Notes: generated from the letters alone by a model not told the origin. A stretch of DNA of 64,000 bases from Myxococcus sp. RHSTA-1-4 (GCF_020037125.1 NZ_JAIQDG010000005.1:308996-372995); one strand, 5' to 3'. Shown: positions 25,038 to 34,061, counted from the stretch's first letter. Translations and numbers: made by a program.

Positions 25038-26407
25038 CACACCGTCCGGGAGAAACGGGGCCGAGCGGCCCGGGAGAGATACGCGTCGAACACCATCGCC
25101 ACGTTGCGGACGAAGAGGCGGCCCAGCGGCGTCAGCTCGAGCTGCGTGCCGGTGCGCGCCACCAACCCGTCGTCCTCGAACGGCTTGAGGCGCTCCAGCT
25201 CGGGCGCGAAGTAGCTCGCGCCCTCCTCGCCCAGGTCCGTCCAGAAGTTGCACATGAGCTGGGTGATGACGGCGCGGCGCCGCCGGTCGTCGTCGGTGAG
25301 GGCGATGCCACGCTCGGTGGCCAGGCTCCCCTGGGCCACGCGCTCGTAGTAGTAGGGCAGCGCGCGCACGTTCTGGGCATACGCCCCGCCCACGTCGCTG
25401 ATGCCGGTGCTGCCCAGCGCCACCACGTCCGACGCGGCCTTCACCGTGTAGCCCTGGAAGTTGCGGCCCAGGCGGCGCTCGGCCTGCGCGCGCGCCAGCT
25501 CGTCCTCGGGCACCGCGAAGTGGTCCATGCCGATGGGCCGGTAGCCGGCCTCCACGAAGGCCGCGTACGCGGAGCGGAACAGGTCCAGCTTCACGCGGCC
25601 GCCGGGAATCGCGTCCGCCGGCATGCGCTTCTGGTGCTTCAGCGTGTCCGGCATGTACGCGAAGGAGTAGACGGCCAGCCGGTCCGGCCGCATCTCCAGC
25701 ACCTTCTCCAGCGTGCGAGCCCAACGCTCCGCGTTCTGATGCGGCAGGCCGTAGATGAGGTCGAAGTTCACGCCGCTGAAGCCCAGCTCGCGCGCGTGCT
25801 CCAGCAGCGCCCGCGTCTGCTCCGGCGTCTGGATGCGGTTCGTCACCTGCTGCACCAGCGGGTCGAAGTCCTGCAGGCCCATGGACACGCGGTTGAAGCC
25901 GAGCCGCCGCAGCAGCGAGAGCTGCCCGGGCGTCGTCAGCGCGGGGTGCACCTCGATGGCCACCTCCGCGTCCGGCAGCGGCGTGAAGCGCCGGGTGATT
26001 TCGCTCCACAGCCGCTCAATCTGCGCCTCGGTGAGGAAGGTGGGCGTGCCGCCGCCCCAGTGAATCTGGGACAGCGCGCGCCGGGCGCCGAGCCGCTCCG
26101 CCACCAGGTCCATTTCCATCACCAGGTGGTCGATGTACCGGTCCGCCGCGCCGCGGTCCTTGCTGATGACCACGTTGCACCCGCAGTACCAGCAGAGGCT
26201 GCGGCAGAACGGCAGGTGGACGTACAGGGACAGGGGCTCCGAGCCTTCCCGGGCACCCGCGATGCCCAGCCGCTCGGCGAGCGCGTCGGCGCCGAAGTCC
26301 TGCCGCCACTCGGGCGCGGTGGGATAGCTGGTGTACCGGGGGCCGGCGACGTCGTACCGGCTCAGCAGCGCTTCGGAGGGCGTGGGAACGTGCGCTCGGG
26401 GTTCCAT
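25037..26407 (-). CDS. hemN: Oxygen-independent coproporphyrinogen III oxidase (radical SAM)
   Basis: 456 residues from the ATG at 26407, which is preceded by GGAGAGGGGTGAG; a frame extension to 26467 has no such site. The N-terminal MEPRAHVPTPSEALLSRYDVAGPRYTSYP leads to the radical-SAM cluster motif FCRSLCWYCGC (Cx3CxxCxC). This is followed by HWGGGTPTFL, EVHPA, and a C-terminal HemN domain (SDVGGAYAQNVRALPYYY, LMCNFWTDL). The enzyme decarboxylates coproporphyrinogen III to protoporphyrinogen IX in haem synthesis without O2. Its place downstream of the cbb3 oxidase genes fits haem supply under low oxygen. Confidence 0.95.
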   Translation of the reverse strand: MEPRAHVPTPSEALLSRYDVAGPRYTSYPTAPEWRQDFGADALAERLGIAGAREGSEPLSLYVHLPFCRSLCWYCGCNVVISKDRGAADRYIDHLVMEMDLVAERLGARRALSQIHWGGGTPTFLTEAQIERLWSEITRRFTPLPDAEVAIEVHPALTTPGQLSLLRRLGFNRVSMGLQDFDPLVQQVTNRIQTPEQTRALLEHARELGFSGVNFDLIYGLPHQNAERWARTLEKVLEMRPDRLAVYSFAYMPDTLKHQKRMPADAIPGGRVKLDLFRSAYAAFVEAGYRPIGMDHFAVPEDELARAQAERRLGRNFQGYTVKAASDVVALGSTGISDVGGAYAQNVRALPYYYERVAQGSLATERGIALTDDDRRRRAVITQLMCNFWTDLGEEGASYFAPELERLKPFEDDGLVARTGTQLELTPLGRLFVRNVAMVFDAYLSRAARPRFSRTV

Positions 26408-26544
26408 CTCACCCCTCTCCATTCCAAGCCCCGTGCCAGCCCCGCACCGAAGGACCCGGCCCCCCACGCCCCCTCCTGGGGCGCAACTTCTGCGCCCCTC
26501 CCCCCAGGGGGCGCGACCTCTGCGTCGTGCCCCCGCCAGCCCAC

Positions 26545-26736
26545 CAGGCAGCCGATCTGATGGGGAACGAGCCCCCGCGGGGCGGGCCCCCGTCGGCGCT
26601 CCAGGCAGCCACGCTCACGACGGGCAGCCGCCCCCCCAAGGGAGCCTCGCCAGCGTCCCAGGCAGCCACGCTCACGACGGGCAGCCGCCCCAGGGGAGCC
26701 TCACCATCGTCCCAGGCAGCCGCGCTCACGGCGGGC
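26545..26736. repeat. Tandem repeat, 57/57/54-bp units, in the hemN-ccoG gap
   Basis: Units beginning CAGGCAGCC start at 26545, 26602, 26659 and 26713; the first is degenerate and the last partial. The two central units share CACGCTCACGACGGGCAGCC and a following CCC-rich and GGGAGCCTC part. All steps are multiples of three. The 449-bp gap 26408-26856 holds nothing else that I can identify apart from more C/G-rich low-complexity sequence, so any hemN promoter must lie in it. Confidence 0.75.
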
Positions 26737-26856
26737 GCGAGCGCTGACCGGGCGCATCAGGCCGGGCTCACGCACGCCCCGCCCACAGGGTGCGCGGCTT
26801 CCGTACCGGGCACGCCCCGCCAACGGCCCCGCCGTGGGGGGCGGGCGAACCGCCAA

Positions 26857-28275
26857 TCACCCGCCGGGCTGCGCGGGCCCCAGGAAGCGGGCCTCCATGC
26901 GCTTCACCTCGCCGGAGGCGGAGTCCTTCACCTCCACGTAGAAGGTGAAGGGCACGGCGACGCGGCCCTGCTGGACGGTGATGAACAGCGGCACGCGGAA
27001 GCTCTCCAGCGAGGCCAGCTTCAGCTCCGACTGCGGCACCACGACGTGCGCGGGAACGGGACTGTCCACGCGGATGGTGAAGGTCGCCTCACCGGGGTTC
27101 TTGTTCACCAGGTGCAGCTCGAACTGGTTGCGCACCGTGCCCTCCTCGAGGAGGTAGGGCGTGCCCTGGAAGCGCAGCAGGTTGGCCTCGAACGGGACGC
27201 GCCCCACGAGGCTCAGCACCAGCCCGGTGATGGCGGCCACCATCAGCGCGCCGTACAGCACCAGCCGCGGCCGCACCACGCGGTGCTTCTGGCCCGCCAG
27301 CCCGTTGAGCGAGTCGTACCGGATGAGCCCGCGCGGCCGGCCCACCTTGTCCATCACCTCGTCGCACGCATCCACGCACTGCGCGCAGGCCAGGCACTCC
27401 ATCTGCAGGCCGTTGCGGATGTCGATACCGGTGGGGCACACCGCCACGCACCGGCGGCAGTCCACGCAGTCCCCGCGCGGCGGAGCCACCTCGCCGGGCT
27501 TCACCTTCAGCATCCGGCCGCGAGGCTCGCCCCGCTTCGTGTCGTAGCCGACGATGACGGAGTCCCGGTCCTGCATGGCGGACTGGAGCCGGCCGTAGGG
27601 GCACACCACCACGCAGAGCTGCTCGCGGAACCACGCGAAGTTGAAGTACAGCGCGCCGGTGACGGCCATGGCCCAGCCGAAGGCCACGGGTGACGCCGCC
27701 GGGCCCGCGGACACCATGGACACCAGGCCGCCCGCGGACACGAAGAGGCTGAGCGCCGCGTGGGAGATGAGCATGGACACGCCCACGTACGCGCCGTGCT
27801 TGAGCACCGCACGTCCCACGCGGGCGGGCGTCCACGGCGCGCCGGCCAGCTTCAGCCGCCGCTCGCGGGGCCCGTCGAAGAGCCGCTCTATCGGCCGGTA
27901 TACGCCCTCCAGGAACACCGTCTGGGGGCACGCCCAGCCGCACCAGACGCGGCCCAGCCAGGCGGTGAAGAACAGCAGGCCGAAGCCCACCGAGGTGAGC
28001 AGGAAGAGAACGCGCCAGAAGTCCTGGGCGTTGTACGTGCCGCCGAAGAGGTAGAAGCGGCGCGCCGCAACGTCCAGGTGGACCGAGGGGTGACCGCCCA
28101 CCTGCACCAGCGGAAGGGCCACGTAGATGGCCATCAGCACCGCGAACACCACGCGCCGGCGGGTGATGAACCGCCCATGCACGTCCGCGGGGTGGATGGC
28201 ACGCCGCGAACCGTCCGCGTGGATGGAGCTGAGCTGGTCGATGCGTGGGCTGTCCGGCCCGGATGTCGTTCCCAT
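26857..28275 (-). CDS. ccoG: Cytochrome c oxidase accessory protein CcoG
   Basis: 472 residues. After a short soluble N-terminus come membrane segments (RVVFAVLMAIYVALPLVQV, VLFLLTSVGFGLLFFTAWLG). The RVWCGWACPQTVF motif follows, then two [4Fe-4S] ferredoxin motifs (CVDCRRCVAVCPTGIDI and CLACAQCVDACDEVMDKVG), the sequence RGLIRYDS, another helix, and a C-terminal immunoglobulin-like domain. This is the standard CcoG layout. CcoG reduces Cu(II) to Cu(I) so that copper can be inserted into cbb3 oxidase. It lies 27 bp downstream of ccoP, in the same operon. Confidence 0.95.
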   Translation of the reverse strand: MGTTSGPDSPRIDQLSSIHADGSRRAIHPADVHGRFITRRRVVFAVLMAIYVALPLVQVGGHPSVHLDVAARRFYLFGGTYNAQDFWRVLFLLTSVGFGLLFFTAWLGRVWCGWACPQTVFLEGVYRPIERLFDGPRERRLKLAGAPWTPARVGRAVLKHGAYVGVSMLISHAALSLFVSAGGLVSMVSAGPAASPVAFGWAMAVTGALYFNFAWFREQLCVVVCPYGRLQSAMQDRDSVIVGYDTKRGEPRGRMLKVKPGEVAPPRGDCVDCRRCVAVCPTGIDIRNGLQMECLACAQCVDACDEVMDKVGRPRGLIRYDSLNGLAGQKHRVVRPRLVLYGALMVAAITGLVLSLVGRVPFEANLLRFQGTPYLLEEGTVRNQFELHLVNKNPGEATFTIRVDSPVPAHVVVPQSELKLASLESFRVPLFITVQQGRVAVPFTFYVEVKDSASGEVKRMEARFLGPAQPGG

Positions 28276-28302
28276 ATACCGCGCGCCTCTTCCCTCCCGG
28301 GC

Positions 28303-28866
28303 CTACGGCTGCTCGGGCTCGCCCTGCGGCTCCTTGCCGCCGGGTGCGTTCGTCCCCTTCAACGTCAGCACGTACGCGGTGACGGCCTTGACTCGCTCGG
28401 CCCCCAGCGTGCGCTCCCATGCGGGCATGCCCTTGGACACCACGCCCTCGGCCACCACCTTGTGAATAGCGACCGGCTTGCCGCCGTGCAGCCAGTACCC
28501 GTCCGTCAGGTTGGGGCCGATGAGGCCCTGTCCCTGCGCGCCATGGCACGACGCGCAGTTGGCCTGGAACACGGCCTTGCCGCCGTCCACCGCCTTCGGG
28601 TCCTGCATCAGCGCCAGCAGCGTCTCGTCGGACGCGGGCTTGTTGCCCTGCGAGCGCTTCGCCAGCTCCGCGGCCTCGGCGTTGTACTCGCCGAGCTGCC
28701 CCGGCGACACCTCCGCGATGTGGTACCAGAACCAGTAGCCCGCCCCGAAGACGATGGTCGTCCAGAGGATGAACAACCACCAGTTGGGCAGCCGGTTGTC
28801 GTGCTCTTCGATGCCGTCGTAGATGTAGTGCAGCGGCGCCTTCTCACTCATGGCCTTGTCACTCAC
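28303..28866 (-). CDS. ccoP: cbb3 oxidase subunit III, short monohaem CcoP
   Basis: 187 residues from the GTG at 28866, which has GGAGG 7-8 bases upstream and overlaps the ccoQ stop; an ATG at 28851 is an alternative. The N-terminal anchor is typical (HYIYDGIEEHDNRLPNWWLFILWTTIVFG). The periplasmic part has only one haem-binding CASCH (ANCASCHGAQGQGL) with a late Met in SKGMPAWE as axial ligand. Usual CcoP proteins are about 300 residues with two CxxCH motifs, so this one is a reduced form. It passes electrons to the CcoNO core at the inner membrane. Confidence 0.92.
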   Translation of the reverse strand: MSDKAMSEKAPLHYIYDGIEEHDNRLPNWWLFILWTTIVFGAGYWFWYHIAEVSPGQLGEYNAEAAELAKRSQGNKPASDETLLALMQDPKAVDGGKAVFQANCASCHGAQGQGLIGPNLTDGYWLHGGKPVAIHKVVAEGVVSKGMPAWERTLGAERVKAVTAYVLTLKGTNAPGGKEPQGEPEQP

Positions 28867-29038
28867 GGCCACCCTCCCCCCGCTCCGCCAGTGGCATTTG
28901 AGCGAGTGTGTCGAAGTCCCGGCTGCGCCGCACGCCGAACACCCACGCGACGACGCCGAGGAACACCATGATGAACAGGACGAGCGCGAAGAGCGGCAGC
29001 TCCGTCAGCGCCATGCCTTGGTAGAATTGCTTGTACAT
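28859..29038 (-). CDS. ccoQ: CcoQ-like small membrane protein
   Basis: 59 residues with one transmembrane helix (LTELPLFALVLFIMVFLGVVAWVF) followed by a basic/acidic tail (RRSRDFDTLAQMPL). The ATG shares its A with the stop of ccoNO (TGATG), and the 3' end overlaps ccoP. Position between ccoO and ccoP and the size match CcoQ/FixQ, which stabilises the cbb3 complex. Confidence 0.88.
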   Translation of the reverse strand: MYKQFYQGMALTELPLFALVLFIMVFLGVVAWVFGVRRSRDFDTLAQMPLAERGEGGRE

Positions 29039-31398
29039 CAGCGGCTCCCTCCCTGGCTGCCGGTGACGGCGGCGGTGGGCGGCCCACCCGGCGTCGCGGG
29101 CACGTCCTGCGGCCCGCGGCCCAGGCGCTGCAGGTAGGCGATGAGGGCCACCATCTCCGAGTCCCACGCCACCTTCACACCCTGCGTGGCCAGGTCCGCG
29201 GTGATGGCCTCGGCCTGCGCCTTCTGCCGGTCCTCCGCGGAGTCCACGTCCGCGTTGGTGTACGGCACGCCCAGCTTCTGCATCAGCGCCAGCTTCTTCG
29301 GCGCCTCCTTCACCTGGATGCGGTTCTCCGCCAGCCACGGGTACGGCGGCATGTTGGAGCCGGGGCTGGTGGCCCGCGGGTCCATCATGTGCGTGTAGTG
29401 CCAGAGGTTCGGGTACTTGCCGCCCAGCCGGTGCAGGTCCGGGCCGGTGCGCTTGCTACCCCACTGGAACGGGTGGTCGTAGATGAACTCCTCGGCGCGG
29501 GACACGTCGCCGTAGCGCTGCGTCTCCGCCACGAAGGGACGAATCATCTGCGAGTGGCAGGTGTAGCAGCCCTCGCGGACGTAGAGGTCACGCCCCTGCA
29601 GCTCCAGCGGCGAGTACGGCTGCTGCGCCGCCCCGTGCGCCGGCACGGCCTGCTTGATCATGATGGTGGGCAGCAGCTCCGCCACGCCACCGATGAGGAT
29701 GGCAATCAGGGTCAGCACGGTGAAGGCCAGCGGCCGGCCCTCGATGAGGCCGAACCAGGACGGCTTGCCCGCCTCGCGCTCGCGCCGGGTGACAATCCAG
29801 GCGAACTCGCCCATGGCGATGATGGCGCCCATCAGCACCAGCGCGCGCACCGGCTTCGCCCAGCCCAGGAACATCGTCGCGGCGAGGATGGCGATGGCGA
29901 ACACCAGCGGGCGGCCGGTGACGACCTGGACCCAGCCGGGCACCGGCGCGGGAGCGACACCCGCCTCGGCGGCCTTCTCCTCCACCACCACCGTGGTCTC
30001 CCCGTCGACCGCCTTGCCGGCGACCGCCGTCTTCCACAGGTTCCACGCCATCATGATGAAGCCCACCAGGTACATGGTGCCGCCCACGAAGCGGACGATG
30101 TACATGGGCCGGATGGCCAGCAGCGTCTCCACGAAGTTCGGGTAGAGCAGCGTGCCGTCCGGGTTGGTGGCGCGCCACATCAGGCCCTGGTTGATGCCGC
30201 TGATCCACATCGACACGATGTAGAGGAGGATGCCCACCGTCCCGAGCCAGAAGTGCGCGTCCGCCGCCTTGGTGGAGTGCAGCTTCGTGCCGTACAGCCT
30301 GGGCACCAGCCAGTAGAACATGCCGGCCGCCATGAAGCCGTTCCAGCCCAGCGCGCCGCCGTGCACGTGGCCGACAATCCAGTCCGTGTAGTGGCCCAGC
30401 GCGCTCACCGACTTGATGGAGAGCAGCGGCCCCTCGAAGGTCGCCATGCCGTAGAAGGTGACGCCGGCGATGAGGAACTTGAGGACGGGGTCCTCGCGCA
30501 GCTTGTACCAGGCGCCCTTGAGGGTGAGCAGGCCGTTGAGCATGCCGCCCCACGACGGAGCCCACAGCATGACGCTGAAGATCATGCCCAGCGACTGCGC
30601 CCAGTCCGGCAGCGCGGTGTAGAGCAGGTGGTGCGGGCCGGCCCAGATGTAGATGAAGACCAGCGCCCAGAAGTGGATGATGGACAGCCGGTACGAGTAG
30701 ACGGGCCGCTCCGCCGCCTTGGGCAGGAAGTAGTACATGATGCCCAGGATGGGCGTGGTGAGGAAGAAGGCGACGGCGTTGTGGCCGTACCACCACTGCA
30801 CCAGCGCGTCCTGCACACCCGCGTAGACGGAGTAGCTCTTCAGCCCGGACAGCGGCAGCGCCAGGCTGTTGACGATGTGCAGCACCGCCACCGTGACGAT
30901 GGTGGCGATGTAGAACCAGATGGCGACGTAGAGGTTCTTCTCGTTCCGCTTCTTCAGCGTCCAGAAGAAGTTGATGGCGAAGACCACCCAGATGAGGGTG
31001 ATGGCCAGGTCGATGGGCCACTCCAGCTCCGCGTACTCCTTGGAGGTGGTGATGCCCAGGGGGAGCGTTATCGCCGCCGCGACGATGATGAGCTGCCAGC
31101 CCCAGAAGTGAATCTTCGAGAGGAGGTCGGACGCCATCCGCGCCTTCAGGAGGCGCTGGGTGGAGTAGTAGACGCCGGCGAACATCATGTTGCCGACGAA
31201 GGCGAAGATGACCGCGTTGGTGTGCAGCGGGCGCAGTCGCGAGTACGTCGTGTAGGGGATGCCCAGGTTGGCCTGCCACCAGGCGAGCTGGCTGGCCACC
31301 AGGGCCCCTACCGCCATACCCACGATGCCGAACACGACCGACGCCATGATGAAGCGCCGGACGGTGGTGTCGTCGTAGATGATTCGTTGCTGTTGCAC
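29038..31398 (-). CDS. ccoNO: Fused cbb3 oxidase subunits I and II (CcoNO)
   Basis: 786 residues without an internal stop. Residues 1 to about 470 are CcoN: WWQANLGIPY, the haem and CuB histidines in QWWYGHNAVAFFLTTP and YIWAGPHHLLYTALPDW, and DWIVGHVHGGALGWNGFMAAG. Two further helices (about 505-545) lead into CcoO, which has an N-terminal anchor (LAFTVLTLIAILIGGVAELLPTI), the monohaem site REGCYTCHSQMIRPF, and the signature YGDVSRAEEFIYDHPFQWGSKRTGPDL. The oxidase reduces O2 to water with high affinity and pumps protons. Subunits I and II are separate genes in most proteobacteria; the fusion appears genuine because the joining segment is coherent. Confidence 0.95.
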   Translation of the reverse strand: MQQQRIIYDDTTVRRFIMASVVFGIVGMAVGALVASQLAWWQANLGIPYTTYSRLRPLHTNAVIFAFVGNMMFAGVYYSTQRLLKARMASDLLSKIHFWGWQLIIVAAAITLPLGITTSKEYAELEWPIDLAITLIWVVFAINFFWTLKKRNEKNLYVAIWFYIATIVTVAVLHIVNSLALPLSGLKSYSVYAGVQDALVQWWYGHNAVAFFLTTPILGIMYYFLPKAAERPVYSYRLSIIHFWALVFIYIWAGPHHLLYTALPDWAQSLGMIFSVMLWAPSWGGMLNGLLTLKGAWYKLREDPVLKFLIAGVTFYGMATFEGPLLSIKSVSALGHYTDWIVGHVHGGALGWNGFMAAGMFYWLVPRLYGTKLHSTKAADAHFWLGTVGILLYIVSMWISGINQGLMWRATNPDGTLLYPNFVETLLAIRPMYIVRFVGGTMYLVGFIMMAWNLWKTAVAGKAVDGETTVVVEEKAAEAGVAPAPVPGWVQVVTGRPLVFAIAILAATMFLGWAKPVRALVLMGAIIAMGEFAWIVTRREREAGKPSWFGLIEGRPLAFTVLTLIAILIGGVAELLPTIMIKQAVPAHGAAQQPYSPLELQGRDLYVREGCYTCHSQMIRPFVAETQRYGDVSRAEEFIYDHPFQWGSKRTGPDLHRLGGKYPNLWHYTHMMDPRATSPGSNMPPYPWLAENRIQVKEAPKKLALMQKLGVPYTNADVDSAEDRQKAQAEAITADLATQGVKVAWDSEMVALIAYLQRLGRGPQDVPATPGGPPTAAVTGSQGGSR

Positions 31399-31402
31399 GG
31401 AA

Positions 31403-31594
31403 TCACTCCTGGGAAGCGGAAGGCTTGGACTCGGAGGTGGACGGCGCCGGGCGGGCGCTGTCGTCCTCGAGCGGGAAGAGGGCGAGCCGGTCGGCGTGCT
31501 CGTGGTCGCGGTGGCGCACGCTGTACGCGAACAGCAGCACCGAGCTGGCGACGAGCATCAGGCTCACGAAGACCTGGAGGACGAGAACGTTCAT
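31403..31594 (-). CDS. ccoS: cbb3 oxidase maturation protein CcoS
   Basis: 63 residues. The single N-terminal helix (MNVLVLQVFVSLMLVASSVLLFAY) followed by a short polar tail with HRDHEHADRLALFPLEDD is the CcoS pattern. Its start overlaps the end of ccoI by 4 bp (31591-31594) and it ends 4 bp before ccoNO. CcoS is needed for cofactor loading of cbb3 oxidase. Confidence 0.9.
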   Translation of the reverse strand: MNVLVLQVFVSLMLVASSVLLFAYSVRHRDHEHADRLALFPLEDDSARPAPSTSESKPSASQE

Positions 31595-34023
31595 GCCGGC
31601 ACCTCCCGCGGCAGGGGCGTAGGTATGGAGGCCGGACGCTCACGCGCGGCGGACAGGCTCCACACGGTGAAGAGGACGGTGATGAGGCTGGTGGCGGGCA
31701 TGGCCACCGCGGCGCGCAGCGGCGTCATCCACCCCGCGAGGCACACGGCGACGGCCACCACGTTGTAGGCGATGGCGAGCCCCAGCAGCCGGCGCACCAC
31801 GGCGCGCAGCCGCAGCGACAGGTGGAGCGCCTCGCGGATGGAGGCCAGCCCCTCGCCGAGGAGGAAGAAGTCGCTCTTGCCCGGCATCACCGGCCGGTCG
31901 ATGGCGGGCGTGCCCGCGCACAGCGCCCGCTCGAAGGCGAGGCTGTCGTTGACGCCATCGCCCAGGTACAGCGTGTCCGCCTTGTCCAGCGCCGCCACCG
32001 CCGCCGCCTTGTCCTCGGGGCGTTGGCCGCCCAGCGCATGCGGTGCGGGCACGCCCAGCGACTCGGCCATCTCCCGAACCCGCGCCGGCGAGTCACCGGA
32101 GATGAGCCACACCGCGCGGCCCTCCGCCTGGAGCGCCTGCACCTCGCGCCGCGCGTCCGAGCGGACCGACTCGCGCAGCGGGAAGGCCGCCACCAGCACC
32201 GAGTCGCGTGACAGCACCGGGCCCTGGCCGCGCGGGGCCGCATAGCCCACCTCGCTCACGACCGCGGCCCACCCGGGGCGCCCCAGCCGCCAGCACACAC
32301 CGTCACGGATGAGCTCCAGCCCCTGGCCGGGGTACTCCGTGACGCGTGATTCCGCGGAGAAACGCGCGCCCACGCGGTTGAGGGCGGCGGCGAGGCACCG
32401 GCTCGCCGGGTGGTTGCTACGCGAGGCCATATCGAACGCCACGTCCCGCGCCTCCGGAGAGAGCCCCTCCACCGACGCGCGGTCCACCAACTCCAGCCGG
32501 CCCAGCGTCAGCGTCCCCGTCTTGTCGAACAGCACCTGGCGCACGCGCGGCAGCCGGTCCAGCAGGTCCGGGCTGCGCACGAAGAAGCCGCCACGCCGCA
32601 GCCGCGCCTGCACCAACTCGTACGCCAGCGGCGTGGCGATGCCGATGGCGCAAGGGCACGTCACCACCAGCAGCGCCACCGCGACCTCCAGCGCCTTGTC
32701 GGGCCCCGCCGGCCACCACACGGCGAGCCCCAGGGCGGACACCGCCAGCACGGTGACCACCCAGCGGCGTGACACCCGGTCCCAGAAGCGGGTGTGCACC
32801 GCCGCCCCACCCGCGCCCTCGGGTGCGCGGCGCAGCAGGGCCACCAGCGGTGAGTCGGTGAAGGCCTGCGTCGCCCTCACGCGCACCGCCTCGCGGCCCG
32901 CGTTGAAGGCCCCGGCGGGCAGCGGCTCCCCCTCTACCACCGCACGCTCGCCGGGCTCCCCTGTAATCCAGTCGGTGGACACGCGCGCCTCCGTGTCCAG
33001 CAGCACCGCGTCCACGGGCACCAGGTCGCCCGGGGCAATCACCAGCACGTCGCGCTCTCCCACCTCCGAGGCGCGCACGGTGGCGAGCCGCTCGCCCTCC
33101 TGCCGCCGGACGAACAGCCCCTCCGCCCCGTCATCCTCCAGGAGGAAGCGCCGGTTGCGCTCCAGCACGCGCTGCTGGAGCCAGCGTCCCACGAGCATCA
33201 GGGTGACGAAGGTGTTGAGCGTGTCGAAGTAGGCGAGGTCGCCGCGGCCGCCACGGGCCTGCACCAGCGAGGTGCCGAACACCAGGAGGATGCCCAGGGC
33301 AATGGGCAGGTCCAGGTGCAGCACGCCGCGCCGCAAGCCCTGCGCGGCGGAGCGGAAGAAGGGCCAGCCACCCACCACCACCACCGCGGTGGACAGCCAG
33401 AGGCTCAGCTTCGTGAAGAGGGCGAACACGTCGCCGTCCTCGGGGGTGAGCCCCACGTAGAAGCTCACCGAGAACAGCATCACGTTCATCGTCAGCGCGG
33501 CGCAGATGCCCAGGCGGATGGGCAGGTCCAGGCTGGAGGACTCGGGGCGCTTGCGGCTGGGGCCGAAGAGGTAGCCGAAGCCCTCCACCGCCTTCAGGAA
33601 GCCGCCCACGTCGAAGGCACCGCGCCGCCACTGCATCCGCACCTTGCCCAGCGCCGGGTCCACGGTGAGGCCCGCGCCACCCTGCTGCCGGCGGAACATC
33701 TCGTTCATCAGCCAGACACATGCGGCGCAGTGGATTCCCTGAACGTCCAGCTCCATCGCGCACACCGGCCCCGGCATGGACTCGGCGCGAGTCACCAACG
33801 GCTCCAGCCACGCGAAGCCGCGATCTTTGCGCGGCTCCGGCGCCGGCGCCGTCTTGCCCTGGGCGAGCTGGTAGTAGCGGGTGAGCCCCTGCTCCCGCAG
33901 GAGGCCATACACGGCCTCGCACCCCGCGCAGCAGAAGCCGCGCGACGGCGCACCCGCGGGGACGGGACTGCCACAGTGGAGGCAGGAGTCCGGAGCGGGC
34001 TCTGTATGGGGGGAGGCAGGCAT
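31591..34023 (-). CDS. ccoI: Copper-type P1B ATPase CcoI
   Basis: 810 residues from the ATG at 34023. The N-terminus has a cysteine-rich zinc-ribbon-like segment (SCLHCGSPVPAG, FCCAGCEAVYGLL). A heavy-metal-associated domain with GIHCAACVW follows. Eight membrane helices include the CPC site (VTCPCAIGIATP). The actuator has TGEPGERAVVEGE and the P-domain has FDKTGTLTLG, with GDGVNDSLAF before the last helices. This is CcoI/FixI, which moves Cu(I) toward the periplasm for cbb3 assembly. The gene heads the cco operon. Confidence 0.95.
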   Translation of the reverse strand: MPASPHTEPAPDSCLHCGSPVPAGAPSRGFCCAGCEAVYGLLREQGLTRYYQLAQGKTAPAPEPRKDRGFAWLEPLVTRAESMPGPVCAMELDVQGIHCAACVWLMNEMFRRQQGGAGLTVDPALGKVRMQWRRGAFDVGGFLKAVEGFGYLFGPSRKRPESSSLDLPIRLGICAALTMNVMLFSVSFYVGLTPEDGDVFALFTKLSLWLSTAVVVVGGWPFFRSAAQGLRRGVLHLDLPIALGILLVFGTSLVQARGGRGDLAYFDTLNTFVTLMLVGRWLQQRVLERNRRFLLEDDGAEGLFVRRQEGERLATVRASEVGERDVLVIAPGDLVPVDAVLLDTEARVSTDWITGEPGERAVVEGEPLPAGAFNAGREAVRVRATQAFTDSPLVALLRRAPEGAGGAAVHTRFWDRVSRRWVVTVLAVSALGLAVWWPAGPDKALEVAVALLVVTCPCAIGIATPLAYELVQARLRRGGFFVRSPDLLDRLPRVRQVLFDKTGTLTLGRLELVDRASVEGLSPEARDVAFDMASRSNHPASRCLAAALNRVGARFSAESRVTEYPGQGLELIRDGVCWRLGRPGWAAVVSEVGYAAPRGQGPVLSRDSVLVAAFPLRESVRSDARREVQALQAEGRAVWLISGDSPARVREMAESLGVPAPHALGGQRPEDKAAAVAALDKADTLYLGDGVNDSLAFERALCAGTPAIDRPVMPGKSDFFLLGEGLASIREALHLSLRLRAVVRRLLGLAIAYNVVAVAVCLAGWMTPLRAAVAMPATSLITVLFTVWSLSAARERPASIPTPLPREVPA

Positions 34024-34036
34024 GCGCGATGTCACC

Positions 34037-34061
34037 TTGCGAACGGCATGCCTGTTGCGAA
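34037..34061. promoter_or_regulatory. Repeat/palindrome in the 48-bp ccoI-safE divergent gap
   Basis: TTGCGAA occurs at 34037-34043 and again at 34055-34061, on either side of the perfect octamer palindrome GGCATGCC (34045-34052). The whole gap between the two divergent ATGs is only 48 bp, so a regulator bound here would control both directions. No FNR-type box was found. Confidence 0.35.

Noticed and set aside
26409..26729. A minus-strand frame of 106 codons over the 57-bp repeats
   Set aside because: Repeat-derived low-complexity product with no start signal; kept only as an observation, not as a gene.
26545..26736. CRISPR array
   Set aside because: Units are contiguous and similar along their whole length with no unique spacers and no cas genes nearby.
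29038..31398. Suspicion that the CcoNO fusion is an assembly artefact
   Set aside because: The joining region is in frame, membrane-like and free of stops, and the flanking genes are tightly packed as in other cco operons.
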